Shown here: positions 17,226 to 26,246 of the stretch, in pieces
Layout: each line of letters starts with the position of its first letter
Position numbering within the stretch: the first letter of the stretch is position 1
Assembly (NCBI GenBank): GCA_023667145.1
Contig: JAMPAQ010000008.1
Coordinates: 1 to 35,105, forward strand
Source: Pseudoflavonifractor sp.
GTDB taxonomy: Bacteria > Bacteroidota > Bacteroidia > Bacteroidales > Muribaculaceae
Length of the DNA: 35,105 bases
Direction: 5' to 3'
The notes under the pieces: model-generated
What the model saw: only the letters and a program-made list of their open reading frames with translations
The model's database searches: none
What the model was told of the DNA's origin: nothing
Position numbers and translations under genes: made by a program

Positions 17226-18239
17226 TTAGCAGGTCTTCTCGTCGAGATAGGGATTGAGCTTATGCCAGTCGGCAATCGGCGGCATCACGCCCATCTCGAT
17301 TACCTCGTCACGCAGCTTGCAGAGGTGCTGGTAGCTCTTCTCAAGCTCCTTGTTCTCCTCGGGAGTGCCATCGACGGGACGATACTCCACCCCATTCTTG
17401 GTGAGCGCGGTCTCCGTCGCCATGACGATGTGGCTGAACTTGTCATTGTTGACATACGCGCCGACCGGCCAGCGGAACGGCTTGCCACCCATCGCGGCGG
17501 CAATCATCTCAATCGAGACATAAGCCGGACTCTGGAACGACGAGCGGCCACGCAAGTCTATGATATTCTTTCCACCCTGGATGACTTTCATCTTTATATC
17601 CTCCCAAGCCTTGTCGGGCAACTGGCTCGTGCCGATAATCTCGGTCAGCGGCTTGCCGTCGACCGTGGCTGTCGATGCAAACACGGCCATCTGCTCGCCA
17701 TGCCCGCCGTATGTGCGGGTATTGATTATCTTGTCAGGAGAAATCTTCAGATACTTGGCAAGCTCGCTACGCAGACGCGTACTGTCGAGAGCCGCGAGCG
17801 TGGTCACCTGTGTAGGCTTCAGTCCCGAATAGAGCAGAGTTATCAGACCCGTGATGTCGGCAGGGTTGAATATCACCACTATATGCTTGACATCGGGGCA
17901 ATACTGGCGCACATCCTTGCCAAACTGCTCGGCTATCTGCGCGTTGCCCTTGAGCAAGTCCTCGCGGGTCATCCCGGCCTTGCGGGCCGCGCCACCCGAG
18001 CTGACTATATATGATGCCCCGGTAAACGCCTCCTTGACATCAGAGGTGTAGGTCAGGTTGATACCCTCAAATCCGCAGTGCATCAACTCCTCTGCCACCC
18101 CCTCAAGCGCGGGTGCATACGGGTCATAGAGACAAATATTAGGTGTAAGCTGCATCATGATGGCCGTCTGGGCCATGTTTGAGCCAATCATTCCGGCAGC
18201 GCCGGAGATGACGAGTTTTTCGTTGGTGAGAAAGTCCAT
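17226..18239 (-). CDS. mdh: Malate dehydrogenase
   Basis: A 337-aa cytoplasmic NAD(P)-dependent dehydrogenase of the LDH/MDH superfamily, converting malate and oxaloacetate. In Bacteroidales this step serves the reductive branch leading to fumarate and succinate. The N-terminal nucleotide-binding loop is VISGAAGMIGSNMAQ, an active-site Arg region is SGGAARKAGMTREDL, NPADITG follows, and catalytic His lies in TYGGHGEQMAVF. RSSFQSPAYVSIEMI and the C-terminal NKELEKSYQHL are as in Bacteroides MDH, which the whole protein closely resembles. It lies 49 bp downstream of rpiB with no clear promoter of its own, so the two are probably co-transcribed. Confidence 0.93.
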   Translation of the reverse strand: MDFLTNEKLVISGAAGMIGSNMAQTAIMMQLTPNICLYDPYAPALEGVAEELMHCGFEGINLTYTSDVKEAFTGASYIVSSGGAARKAGMTREDLLKGNAQIAEQFGKDVRQYCPDVKHIVVIFNPADITGLITLLYSGLKPTQVTTLAALDSTRLRSELAKYLKISPDKIINTRTYGGHGEQMAVFASTATVDGKPLTEIIGTSQLPDKAWEDIKMKVIQGGKNIIDLRGRSSFQSPAYVSIEMIAAAMGGKPFRWPVGAYVNNDKFSHIVMATETALTKNGVEYRPVDGTPEENKELEKSYQHLCKLRDEVIEMGVMPPIADWHKLNPYLDEKTC

Positions 18240-18288
18240 AACTGTAATATGTTTAGTCTGTAATAAACGTCAGCGGAGCGTCCATTGT

Positions 18289-18756
18289 TCAGCACTTGTC
18301 GGCTGACTTCACGGGAATCTTCTCAACGCGGCGCACGTGGCGGCCACCCTCAAACGGAGTCCCAAGAAACGCGTCGACTATCTGCAACGCCACGACAGGC
18401 TCGATAAACCTCGCCGGGAGCACAAGCACGTTGGCATCATTGTGCTGACGGGCAAGCCGTGCCAGCTCAACGGTCCAGCAGATGGCGGCGCGTATCCCCT
18501 GATGCTTGTTGAGGGTCATGGCTATGCCGTTGCCGCTCCCGCACATCGCTATGCCCGGATAGCACTCACCGCTCTCCACAGCCTCGGCACACGGGTGGGC
18601 GAAGTCGGGATAGTCACAGCTGTCGGCACTGTGGGTGCCAAAGTCAGTCCAGCTTATCTCCTGGGCATCAAGATAGCCCTCAATGATACTTTTCAACTCA
18701 TAGCCGGCGTGGTCACTGCACAGAGCCACTTTCTTGTTTCCTTCAATTATAGACAT
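18289..18756 (-). CDS. rpiB: Ribose-5-phosphate isomerase B
   Basis: A 155-aa enzyme of the RpiB/LacA/LacB family, interconverting ribose-5-phosphate and ribulose-5-phosphate in the pentose phosphate pathway. The N-terminal phosphate site is CSDHAGYELK, the catalytic cysteine is in AMCGSGNGIAM, and ICWTVELARLARQHNDAN plus VLPARFI complete the family pattern. The open frame reaches 18813, but the upstream part overlaps the promoter; the ATG at 18756 (MSIIEGNKK) gives the normal length. It is the first gene of a likely rpiB-mdh pair. Confidence 0.92.
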   Translation of the reverse strand: MSIIEGNKKVALCSDHAGYELKSIIEGYLDAQEISWTDFGTHSADSCDYPDFAHPCAEAVESGECYPGIAMCGSGNGIAMTLNKHQGIRAAICWTVELARLARQHNDANVLVLPARFIEPVVALQIVDAFLGTPFEGGRHVRRVEKIPVKSADKC

Positions 18757-18782
18757 GTGAATCTTATGTTTGTTGTTTGTCG

Positions 18783-18817
18783 CAAATTTAGTAAAAATCA
18801 CGCAGTCAGGCATCCAA
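18783..18817 (-). promoter_or_regulatory. rpiB promoter
   Basis: On the minus strand, TAAATTTG (18783-18790) is an exact -7 match 26 bp before the rpiB ATG. A TTG at 18815-18817 is the nearest -33 candidate, with a rather long 24-bp spacer. The divergent space from here to 18983 is AT-rich. TACATTTA at 18922-18929 is a possible weak -7 for the + strand gene. Confidence 0.5.
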
Positions 18818-18983
18818 TCGCGCCATCAATCTCCCACTTATGAATGTTAATCAAAAGAAATATTGTTAAATGTTTCAGATTATTAGGAAATACGAAAGAA
18901 AACGTCTGTATTCGCACAATATACATTTATGCAATAGATTACTGCTGAAAATCAATCAATTTTCACTTTTATATTATACCTCT

Positions 18984-20330
18984 ATGAAAAAAGTTCTACT
19001 ATTAACTGCTATCAGCCTCGGCCTTTCATCACACGCTATGGCCGACACTGCCTACGGTCTCACCCCCGAGGATGCCAAGCCATTGCCCTCGATGCTCACA
19101 TTCTTCTCAGAGGATGAGATGGCCGATGAGATGTGGTTCACCTACACGATGCCGGCCACAGCCAACGGACGCCCCGCCCTTTTCCCGAGCATGAGTCCCG
19201 ATGCCAACAACCACGTGATGTTCATCTACACATGTGCTGACGGCACCAACGAGGCCCCGCAGATGACACCCGGCTCCAACGGATATGTCCTCGAAGCCGG
19301 CAAGGAATACCTCATCAAGCTCACCAACGCTGTGTCCCTGCCCCTCTTTGGCATGTTCAGCGGTCTTGAGCTGCCCGCCTCAAAGGAGGGTGAGGAATAT
19401 TTCCCCAAGGCTGCGGCAATGGGCCTGACCAACACACAGGCACCCGGCACGACAGTATGGTACAAGCTCGATGTCCCCTACGCATCGTCAATCACCACCA
19501 ACTTCATGATGATGCCCGTCATGGACATTGAGAAGGTGGTCACCAAGCATCTCGCATGTCCCGGCGGTGTAAACGAGGGCAATTTCATCACCCCCGCCTA
19601 TGTGAAGGCCGGCGAGAATCTCATCGGCGTAACCACATCGGCAAGCGCCACCGCCGACGTTGAGTTCCAGCTCGGTCTCAACGGCATGGTAACCCTCAAC
19701 TGCAACAACAACCTCGCCCGCTCACAGAGCCTCCAGCTCGATGTCGAGAACGGCTACCCCGACGCTTACTACACCGTCGAGCGCTTCTTTGAGGTACCCG
19801 AGACCGGCACATACACATTTACCAACCACGGTGCCCCCGGTACTGAACTCAACATCGGTGTTGTCAACAAGATTGATGTCCCCGACTCATCTCTCGGTTA
19901 CAAGTATGAGTGCGACTTCACCAACGCCGACAGCGATATAGTAGGCGACAATGACGCTACCGTAGTGAAGTCCCTCACCAAGGGCGACCTCGTGGCCGTG
20001 CAGTCAGAAGCCTATGCCAAGCTCGGCGACAACACCACCCATATAAAGGTTGTCAAGGGTGACCAGAGCGCCATAGAGAATGTGGCCGCAGAGTCATGCC
20101 AATTCTCAGCCATCGCCCTCGGCGGCGGCAAGGTATCGGTCACCAGCAAGCTGCTTGCAGCCGGAGCCGAGATCGCTCTCTTTGACATGTCGGCACGCAA
20201 GGTTGCAGCCACCACAGTCGCAGCCGGAGCCGAGACACGCGTTGTAGACCTCAATGTGCCCGCCGGCATCTACATGATTGTAGTCTACGGCAACAGCCAC
20301 AGCGAGACAGCCAAGCTCGTTGTCAAGTAA
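18984..20330 (+). CDS. Secreted protein of unknown function with T9SS-type C-terminal domain
   Basis: A 448-aa protein with a signal peptide (MKKVLLLTAISLGLSSHAMA, cut before DTAYG). The body (about residues 25-360) is beta-rich and unrecognised, with regions such as DEMWFTYTMPATANG and FEVPETGTYTFTNHGAPGTE that look like repeated jelly-roll or Ig-like modules. The last 75 or so residues, with LLAAGAEIALFDMSARKVA and PAGIYMIVVYG and ending in KLVVK, resemble the type A sorting domain of the type IX secretion system, so export to the cell surface is likely. The frame extends back to 18870, but ATG at 18984 opens the signal peptide. A terminator separates it from the C10 protease operon. Confidence 0.75.
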   Translation: MKKVLLLTAISLGLSSHAMADTAYGLTPEDAKPLPSMLTFFSEDEMADEMWFTYTMPATANGRPALFPSMSPDANNHVMFIYTCADGTNEAPQMTPGSNGYVLEAGKEYLIKLTNAVSLPLFGMFSGLELPASKEGEEYFPKAAAMGLTNTQAPGTTVWYKLDVPYASSITTNFMMMPVMDIEKVVTKHLACPGGVNEGNFITPAYVKAGENLIGVTTSASATADVEFQLGLNGMVTLNCNNNLARSQSLQLDVENGYPDAYYTVERFFEVPETGTYTFTNHGAPGTELNIGVVNKIDVPDSSLGYKYECDFTNADSDIVGDNDATVVKSLTKGDLVAVQSEAYAKLGDNTTHIKVVKGDQSAIENVAAESCQFSAIALGGGKVSVTSKLLAAGAEIALFDMSARKVAATTVAAGAETRVVDLNVPAGIYMIVVYGNSHSETAKLVVK

Positions 20331-20385
20331 TCTCGCAAAGACATCTCCTGCCTGTCCCTGACGGGACGGCACACCGATTTCTCAC

Positions 20386-20431
20386 AGGGGGAATGCCTCA
20401 CCTCATCATGTGTGACGCGTTCCCCCTCTTT
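20386..20431 (+). terminator. Intrinsic terminator after the T9SS-type secreted protein
   Basis: A hairpin with arms 20386-20401 and 20412-20427: 15 of 16 positions pair (one G-U, one mismatch), the outer part being AGGGGGAA/TTCCCCCT, followed by CTTT. A smaller hairpin (20349-20358 with 20363-20371, one bulge) precedes it. Confidence 0.75.
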
Positions 20432-20478
20432 AATGCTTTTGAAACACAATCTTATTAGAAACACAGTCTTGCAACAGG

Positions 20479-22947
20479 ATGAAAAAGGGTAAGATACTGC
20501 TACTTACAGCCCTATGCCTCACATCAACAGCTGGCAACAGCGCCGTAGTCCCACGCGACAAGGCCGCTGTCACTGCCTCACGGTTTCTCAAGTCACACGG
20601 CATCAACATATCATCACGTGAGCTGCTCGCCCGCGACTCTCACGACACCCGCTCGGCCGATGGCACGAGCCACGCCAACCCCTACCACATATTCAATGCC
20701 GAGGGCGGTGGCTTTGTCATAGTCTCAGGCGACGACCGCGCAAGGGCCATCCTCGCCTACAGCCCTACCGGGACTGCGGGACGCGACCTTATGCCCGACG
20801 GTTGCCGGGCATTGCTCGAATCATACGCCGACGAGATTGCCACGCTTGATGCCGTTACACCGACATCCGATGCCATCACTTATCCCGCCGACATCATAGC
20901 CCCGATGATCACCACACGCTGGGATCAGGGAATACCATACAACTCCGACTGCCCCATCGACAACAAGACCGGGATGCGCTCGCTAACGGGCTGCGGAGCC
21001 ACCGCCATGGCCCAGATCATGCGCTATCACCGCCATCCCTCGCTGCCGACCGGGTTGCTGACCTATACGGATGCCCCACAAGCTGTCGACCGCACCATCG
21101 ACTTTGACGCGATGGAGCCGTTTGACTGGGACAATATGACCGACAGCTACGGCCAAACCTCGACAACATCCCAGTGCACAGCTGTGTCACGCTTGATGAT
21201 GGCCACCGGCTATGCGTCCAAGACCCGCTACGGCTCGGAGACGAGTATCACCTACCTGCGCGACAACGCCGAGGCGCTGTACACCTACTTCGGCTACGAC
21301 CGTGACATCCACCGCTACGAGCGTGAGTTTATGAGCGACAGCGAGTGGATTGACATGATAGTCGGCGAACTGCGAGCCGGACGGCCTGTGCTCTATGAGG
21401 GACACGCCCCAACCGGCGGTGTCGGCCACACATTCATCTGCGACGGATATGATGGCGACGGATATTTCCACTTCAACTGGGGCTGGAGCGGGACAAGCGA
21501 CGGCTACTACAGCCTGTCGGCATTGACCCCGCCTCAACAAGGCTCCGGGGGCATGGTCAACGACTATACCCGCTCACAGATAGTGACGGCCAACATCATC
21601 CCTGCGGGACAGCCCGGAGCCGGAGCCCAATGCACTGGGCTGATTTTTATGGAGCGCCTCTACATCATGGACGGCACCTCCTATATTGATGCTGACACGC
21701 GCGACATCATCAACTTGGCTACAGCCGACGGTCTTGGATTTTTCTTCTATGCCAAGGACCGCGCCTACACTGACTTTAACGGCGAGATATGTGCCGCGAT
21801 TATCGACGACGGTACTGTGACACCGCTATCCACCTCATCCATCTCACTGTCGATCGATGTATGGGGACGCGTCACTCTTCCCATCGACCTATCCTCACTT
21901 CCCAATGACAAGACGGTACAAGTAGGATTTTTCCACCGCCGTGACCCGTCACAACCATGGACACGCATCCCTGCCCGTCTCGGTCAGGCTTCCTCATGCC
22001 GCCTAACCATGTCAGACGGACATGTCATCATAACACCCGACACTCCCTCCGCCTCCATGCACCTCGTCGGCGATCTATCGTCCGATGCCATCTATTCGGG
22101 CTATCCCGCATCATGGGATATGGAGGTATGCAACACCGGGACTGAACGATTTGAGGGGTATGCAGGACTCATGGCAAGCAATATCGCCACCGGCGACACG
22201 CGACTGTTCATCTCCCCGCTGTTCTGTGTCCCCGGTGAGACCGCCAATGTCGGCATCACAGCCGAGGCGGGGTCTCTCAGCGCCGGCGAATATCTGCTGA
22301 CCCCATTTGTCAGCAAGGCAGCGAACCCATCACCCGATGCAGTCACCACGATTGGCGACGCTGTCCCGGTCAGTGTCATATTCACCCCTACTCTCGTGAT
22401 GATGCCGGGCAACTACTCCACCGTCTATACATTTGACCGCTCCAACCCGACTCTCGCGACCACCGTCCACAACATGTCGTCAGACACTTGGACCGGGACT
22501 CTTACGGGATTTATCAGCCGCAGTAATGATGACGGGGATATTGCCACGATATCGGCTTTTGCCACACTGTCACCAGGTGCTACCGATGTCACGTTTGACG
22601 CTTCCGAAACCGACCTCCCCGAGGGAACGGACTATCGCGTGGAGTGGTGTCTCGGTGGCACGGAGCGGCTGCACGTCTCGTCGGGGCTGCTTGTCGTCAC
22701 CGACAGCCGGGCAGCGGTTGACACCATAGACGGCGATGACATCAGGGTCACTGTAAATGATGCGGCCGTTATCATCACAGGCCCGGGACGACTTACTGTC
22801 ACAGTCACCGATATCACGGGATCTGCCGTGACCAGCGTTGCCGGCGAGGACACCGTGTCGATACCTCGCCACACGCTCGCCCATGGGGCCTACATCCTCG
22901 CCATATCTTCATCCAATACCATATCAACCATCAAGATCGTGCTTTAG
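20479..22947 (+). CDS. C10 family (streptopain/SpeB-like) cysteine protease with T9SS-type tail
   Basis: An 822-aa secreted protease. In order: signal peptide (residues 1-21), a pro-region resembling the Spi/SpeB prodomain (about 25-125, with GGGFVIVSGDDRARAILAYS), and the papain-like C10 domain (about 140-370). Catalytic Cys172 is in LTGCGATAMAQIMRYH and catalytic His317 in VGHTFICDGYDGDG, followed by YFHFNWGWSGTSDGYYSL, as in streptopain. Residues 375-740 are Ig-like modules, and the last 80 resemble a T9SS type A sorting domain (GAYILAISS). The role is digestion of extracellular protein at the cell surface. It is the first gene of the operon with susC, susD and a TlpA-like gene; susC starts 22 bp on. 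Confidence 0.9.
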   Translation: MKKGKILLLTALCLTSTAGNSAVVPRDKAAVTASRFLKSHGINISSRELLARDSHDTRSADGTSHANPYHIFNAEGGGFVIVSGDDRARAILAYSPTGTAGRDLMPDGCRALLESYADEIATLDAVTPTSDAITYPADIIAPMITTRWDQGIPYNSDCPIDNKTGMRSLTGCGATAMAQIMRYHRHPSLPTGLLTYTDAPQAVDRTIDFDAMEPFDWDNMTDSYGQTSTTSQCTAVSRLMMATGYASKTRYGSETSITYLRDNAEALYTYFGYDRDIHRYEREFMSDSEWIDMIVGELRAGRPVLYEGHAPTGGVGHTFICDGYDGDGYFHFNWGWSGTSDGYYSLSALTPPQQGSGGMVNDYTRSQIVTANIIPAGQPGAGAQCTGLIFMERLYIMDGTSYIDADTRDIINLATADGLGFFFYAKDRAYTDFNGEICAAIIDDGTVTPLSTSSISLSIDVWGRVTLPIDLSSLPNDKTVQVGFFHRRDPSQPWTRIPARLGQASSCRLTMSDGHVIITPDTPSASMHLVGDLSSDAIYSGYPASWDMEVCNTGTERFEGYAGLMASNIATGDTRLFISPLFCVPGETANVGITAEAGSLSAGEYLLTPFVSKAANPSPDAVTTIGDAVPVSVIFTPTLVMMPGNYSTVYTFDRSNPTLATTVHNMSSDTWTGTLTGFISRSNDDGDIATISAFATLSPGATDVTFDASETDLPEGTDYRVEWCLGGTERLHVSSGLLVVTDSRAAVDTIDGDDIRVTVNDAAVIITGPGRLTVTVTDITGSAVTSVAGEDTVSIPRHTLAHGAYILAISSSNTISTIKIVL

Positions 22948-22969
22948 TAAACCAAAACCCTACTACAAT

Positions 22970-25900
22970 ATGACTCATCTCATCAATATGAAAATCATGG
23001 CTATGCTGCTGGCCGGATTGGTTGCCACCCCGGTCGCCATCATGGCCGCAGACAGCCCTGTCCCATCCCAGGCCACCCCGACACCGTCGCTGACGGTCAA
23101 GGGTCGGGTTGTCGATGATGCCGGCGAACCGCTCCCCGGCGCGACCATCATGGTCAAAGGGACATCAATAGGCACCGGGACTGACATTGACGGAAATTTC
23201 AGCCTTGAGCTCAAAACCCGCCAGAAGGTCACCCTCGCCATAAGCTATGTCGGAATGGAACGCCGCGAGATACAGGCCACGCCCGGCGACGACCTCTATA
23301 TCGCCCTCTCGCCCAATGGCAACATGCTCGACGAGCTGATTGTCTCGGGCTATCAGACCATATCACGCGAGCGTGCCACCGGTTCCGCCATCGTGCTCGG
23401 GTCTGAAAAGCTCGACAAGATACAGGCTCCCGACCTTAGCGCCAAACTTGAGGGCATCGCCCCCGGTCTCACGGTCTACAACAACAGCATGAGCATACGC
23501 GGAGCATCCTCGTTTGCAGTCGATGCCACGCCGCTGCTTGTCATCGACGGACAACCGGCCACAGGACTGACAATGGACGACATCAACCCCAACATCATCG
23601 AGGGTGTCACCGTCCTCAAGGACGCTGCCGCCACGTCGCTCTACGGCGTGCGTGCCGCCAACGGTGTCATAGTCATCACCACCAAGCGCGGACGTGACTC
23701 CAAGCTCGACATCAACGCCTCGCTCGGCTACTACATCAACCCGCTGCCGTCGCTCGATTACCAACACTACGCCTCGACGGGCGACATCATCGACCTTGAG
23801 CGGGAATTCCTACTCACCGACCCCGACTACATGAACAACCCCTCGGGCTACTTCTCCACCATGACGGGCAAGTCGAGCGCCAAGTACATGAGCGGGGTCG
23901 ACATGCTCTACTACAACCTCGCCAACGGCAACATAGACGAGGCGCAGCTCAACGCGTCACTCGCCGCCCTGCGGCTCAACGACTACCGCCGCCAATACCG
24001 CGAGCGTATGCAGCACACGGCCCTGACCCAGGACTACAACCTGTCAATCAACAAAGGGGGCGACTCCTACGGATTCTATGCCGCCGCCCGCTATCAGAAG
24101 GTCGGGCAGTACAACAAGTTTGACAGCGACGACCGCTTCTCGCTCTATCTCAAGAATGACCTCCAGATAGCCAAGTGGATGAGCCTCACACTTGGCGCCG
24201 ACCTGGCCTTCAACAAGACATCCTACTCGATGGCCTCGGGACTCGGGGCAACGGCGGCGATGCCCTACGACCTACTATACAATCCCGACGGCACCCCGGC
24301 CTACCGCTATCTCTACAACGAGGTACTCGCCCAGACGGTCAACGAGACCGAAGGTCTCAACTTCATGGGCTACAACGCCGCCCAGGAGTCGGCCCTCAAC
24401 AAGCTCAAGACCGACAATCTCTACATGAAATACTTTATCCAGACCAACTTTGACATCACCCGTGACCTCGGTCTCGAAGTGAAGTTCCAGTACGAGAAGC
24501 GCAAGCTCGACGCGAGCGAGTATGACGAGGCCGACTCCTACATGATGCGGTCGATGGTCAACGAGTTTGCCTCCACCGATGCCCGTGGCAACCTTGTCTA
24601 CAACATCCCGCAGGGAGGCCGTCTCTACACGATGGATACCGACTATGACTACTACAACCTCCGCGCCCAATTTGACTACAAGAAGACATTCGGCGGTCGC
24701 CACGACGTGACAGCGCTAATCGGCGGCGAGCTGCGTCAGGATCTCACCAAGAGCCATGCCGGCGAGCGTTACGGCTACGATGACCAAAAGCTGACCTACA
24801 ATCAGGTTGACTGGAAGACCCTGTCACAGGAGGGCGTGGTCGGAGCGCTATACTCGGCATCGCGCCGCAAGTCAGAGAATCTTACCGTAACCGAGGTAAA
24901 GCACCGCTATGTGTCAGCCTACCTCAACGCCGGCTATATCTTCGACTCGCGCTACTCACTCAACGCCAGCGTGCGCGTCGAGCAGGCCGACCTTTTCGGC
25001 TCCGATCCCAAATACCGCTACCGCCCGCTGTGGTCGGTCGGTGCCAGTTGGAACGTGTCAAACGAGTCATTCATGAAAGACATCACCTGGCTCGACATGC
25101 TCAAGCTCCGCTGCACCTACGGCATCACCGGCAATGTCGACCAGTCATCGTCGCCATACCTGCTTGCCGCCTACAGCACATCGTTCTACAGCGGCGCGCC
25201 CATCAGCATGATAGTCTCGCCCCCCAACAGCTCACTGCGCTGGGAGCAGACATCGACATTCAACTTCGGCATAGACTTCCGTCTGTTCAACCGCCTGTCG
25301 GGTAGCATCGACGCCTACCGCAAGTACAGTTCCGACCTGCTCGTCAACAAGAGCATCGACCCATCGCTCGGTTTTGACGGGATGGCCCGCGCCAACAACG
25401 GTGAGATGAAAAACACCGGCTTCGAGCTCAACCTGTCGTATGAGTTTGTCCGCACCCGCGACATCATCTTCAACGCCTCATTCTCGACGGCCTACAACAA
25501 TAACAAGATCATGAAGGTCGACTACGACCCCACCGATGCCCTCGACATGATGCGTGACCCCACCTCCAACTACCGCGCCGGCGACACCTACAACTCGCTC
25601 TACGCCTACCGCTATGCGGGTCTCACCGACACCGGCAATCCCTCGGTCTATGATGAGAACGGCAACATCGTCTCGGTGACATCGGTGCGTAATGTCGGTG
25701 CCGTCATCTGTGCCGGACAGCTGACACCAAAATGGAATGGTGCGCTCAACCTCGACTTCCGTTGGCGCGACCTCAGCGTCTACGCCAAGATTGTCTACTA
25801 TGCCGGCCACACGCTGCGCCGCGATGTCCCCACGCTCTACGATGCCTCCAACCCCATCGACGGTGGAGCAATCAACGAGCTTATCGTCGACAGGTGGACT

Positions 25901-26230
25901 CCCGACAACACCGACACCGACATACCGGCGATGGGGCTGCACGGCGATACCGGCGAGAGCAACTACCATTGGATATACGCCGACTACAACACTTGCAGCG
26001 CATCGTTTGCCAAGCTGCGCAACATCGGGGTGGCCTACTCGTTCCCGACGCGCCTCCTCTCCAAGACCCGCGTGATAAAGGGCGCCACCCTGCGATTCCA
26101 GATTGACAACCTCTGCCGGGTGACCTCCAACAAGTATGGCATCGACCCCGAGGCGTTCAACGCCAATCTCGGCACACGCACCGACGCACAGATGCCCACC
26201 TACATCATCGGACTCAACATTAACCTCTGA
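22970..26230 (+). CDS. SusC/RagA-family TonB-linked outer-membrane transporter
   Basis: A 1086-aa outer-membrane transporter of normal SusC size. After the signal peptide comes a carboxypeptidase-like domain (about residues 40-120: VKGRVVDDAGEPLPGATIMV), then the plug (SMSIRGASSFAVDATPLLVI; VTVLKDAAATSLYGVRAANG; VIVITTKRG), then the beta-barrel with late NNGEMKNTGFELNLSY. With its SusD lid it would import ligands too large for porins by TonB energy. Being between a protease and a SusD/TlpA pair suggests peptides, as for P. gingivalis RagAB, rather than glycans; this is inferred. The open frame starts at 22838 inside the protease gene; ATG at 22970 or 22988 fits the signal peptide. Confidence 0.93.
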   Translation: MTHLINMKIMAMLLAGLVATPVAIMAADSPVPSQATPTPSLTVKGRVVDDAGEPLPGATIMVKGTSIGTGTDIDGNFSLELKTRQKVTLAISYVGMERREIQATPGDDLYIALSPNGNMLDELIVSGYQTISRERATGSAIVLGSEKLDKIQAPDLSAKLEGIAPGLTVYNNSMSIRGASSFAVDATPLLVIDGQPATGLTMDDINPNIIEGVTVLKDAAATSLYGVRAANGVIVITTKRGRDSKLDINASLGYYINPLPSLDYQHYASTGDIIDLEREFLLTDPDYMNNPSGYFSTMTGKSSAKYMSGVDMLYYNLANGNIDEAQLNASLAALRLNDYRRQYRERMQHTALTQDYNLSINKGGDSYGFYAAARYQKVGQYNKFDSDDRFSLYLKNDLQIAKWMSLTLGADLAFNKTSYSMASGLGATAAMPYDLLYNPDGTPAYRYLYNEVLAQTVNETEGLNFMGYNAAQESALNKLKTDNLYMKYFIQTNFDITRDLGLEVKFQYEKRKLDASEYDEADSYMMRSMVNEFASTDARGNLVYNIPQGGRLYTMDTDYDYYNLRAQFDYKKTFGGRHDVTALIGGELRQDLTKSHAGERYGYDDQKLTYNQVDWKTLSQEGVVGALYSASRRKSENLTVTEVKHRYVSAYLNAGYIFDSRYSLNASVRVEQADLFGSDPKYRYRPLWSVGASWNVSNESFMKDITWLDMLKLRCTYGITGNVDQSSSPYLLAAYSTSFYSGAPISMIVSPPNSSLRWEQTSTFNFGIDFRLFNRLSGSIDAYRKYSSDLLVNKSIDPSLGFDGMARANNGEMKNTGFELNLSYEFVRTRDIIFNASFSTAYNNNKIMKVDYDPTDALDMMRDPTSNYRAGDTYNSLYAYRYAGLTDTGNPSVYDENGNIVSVTSVRNVGAVICAGQLTPKWNGALNLDFRWRDLSVYAKIVYYAGHTLRRDVPTLYDASNPIDGGAINELIVDRWTPDNTDTDIPAMGLHGDTGESNYHWIYADYNTCSASFAKLRNIGVAYSFPTRLLSKTRVIKGATLRFQIDNLCRVTSNKYGIDPEAFNANLGTRTDAQMPTYIIGLNINL

Positions 26231-26246
26231 CAACCAAACTACACAG

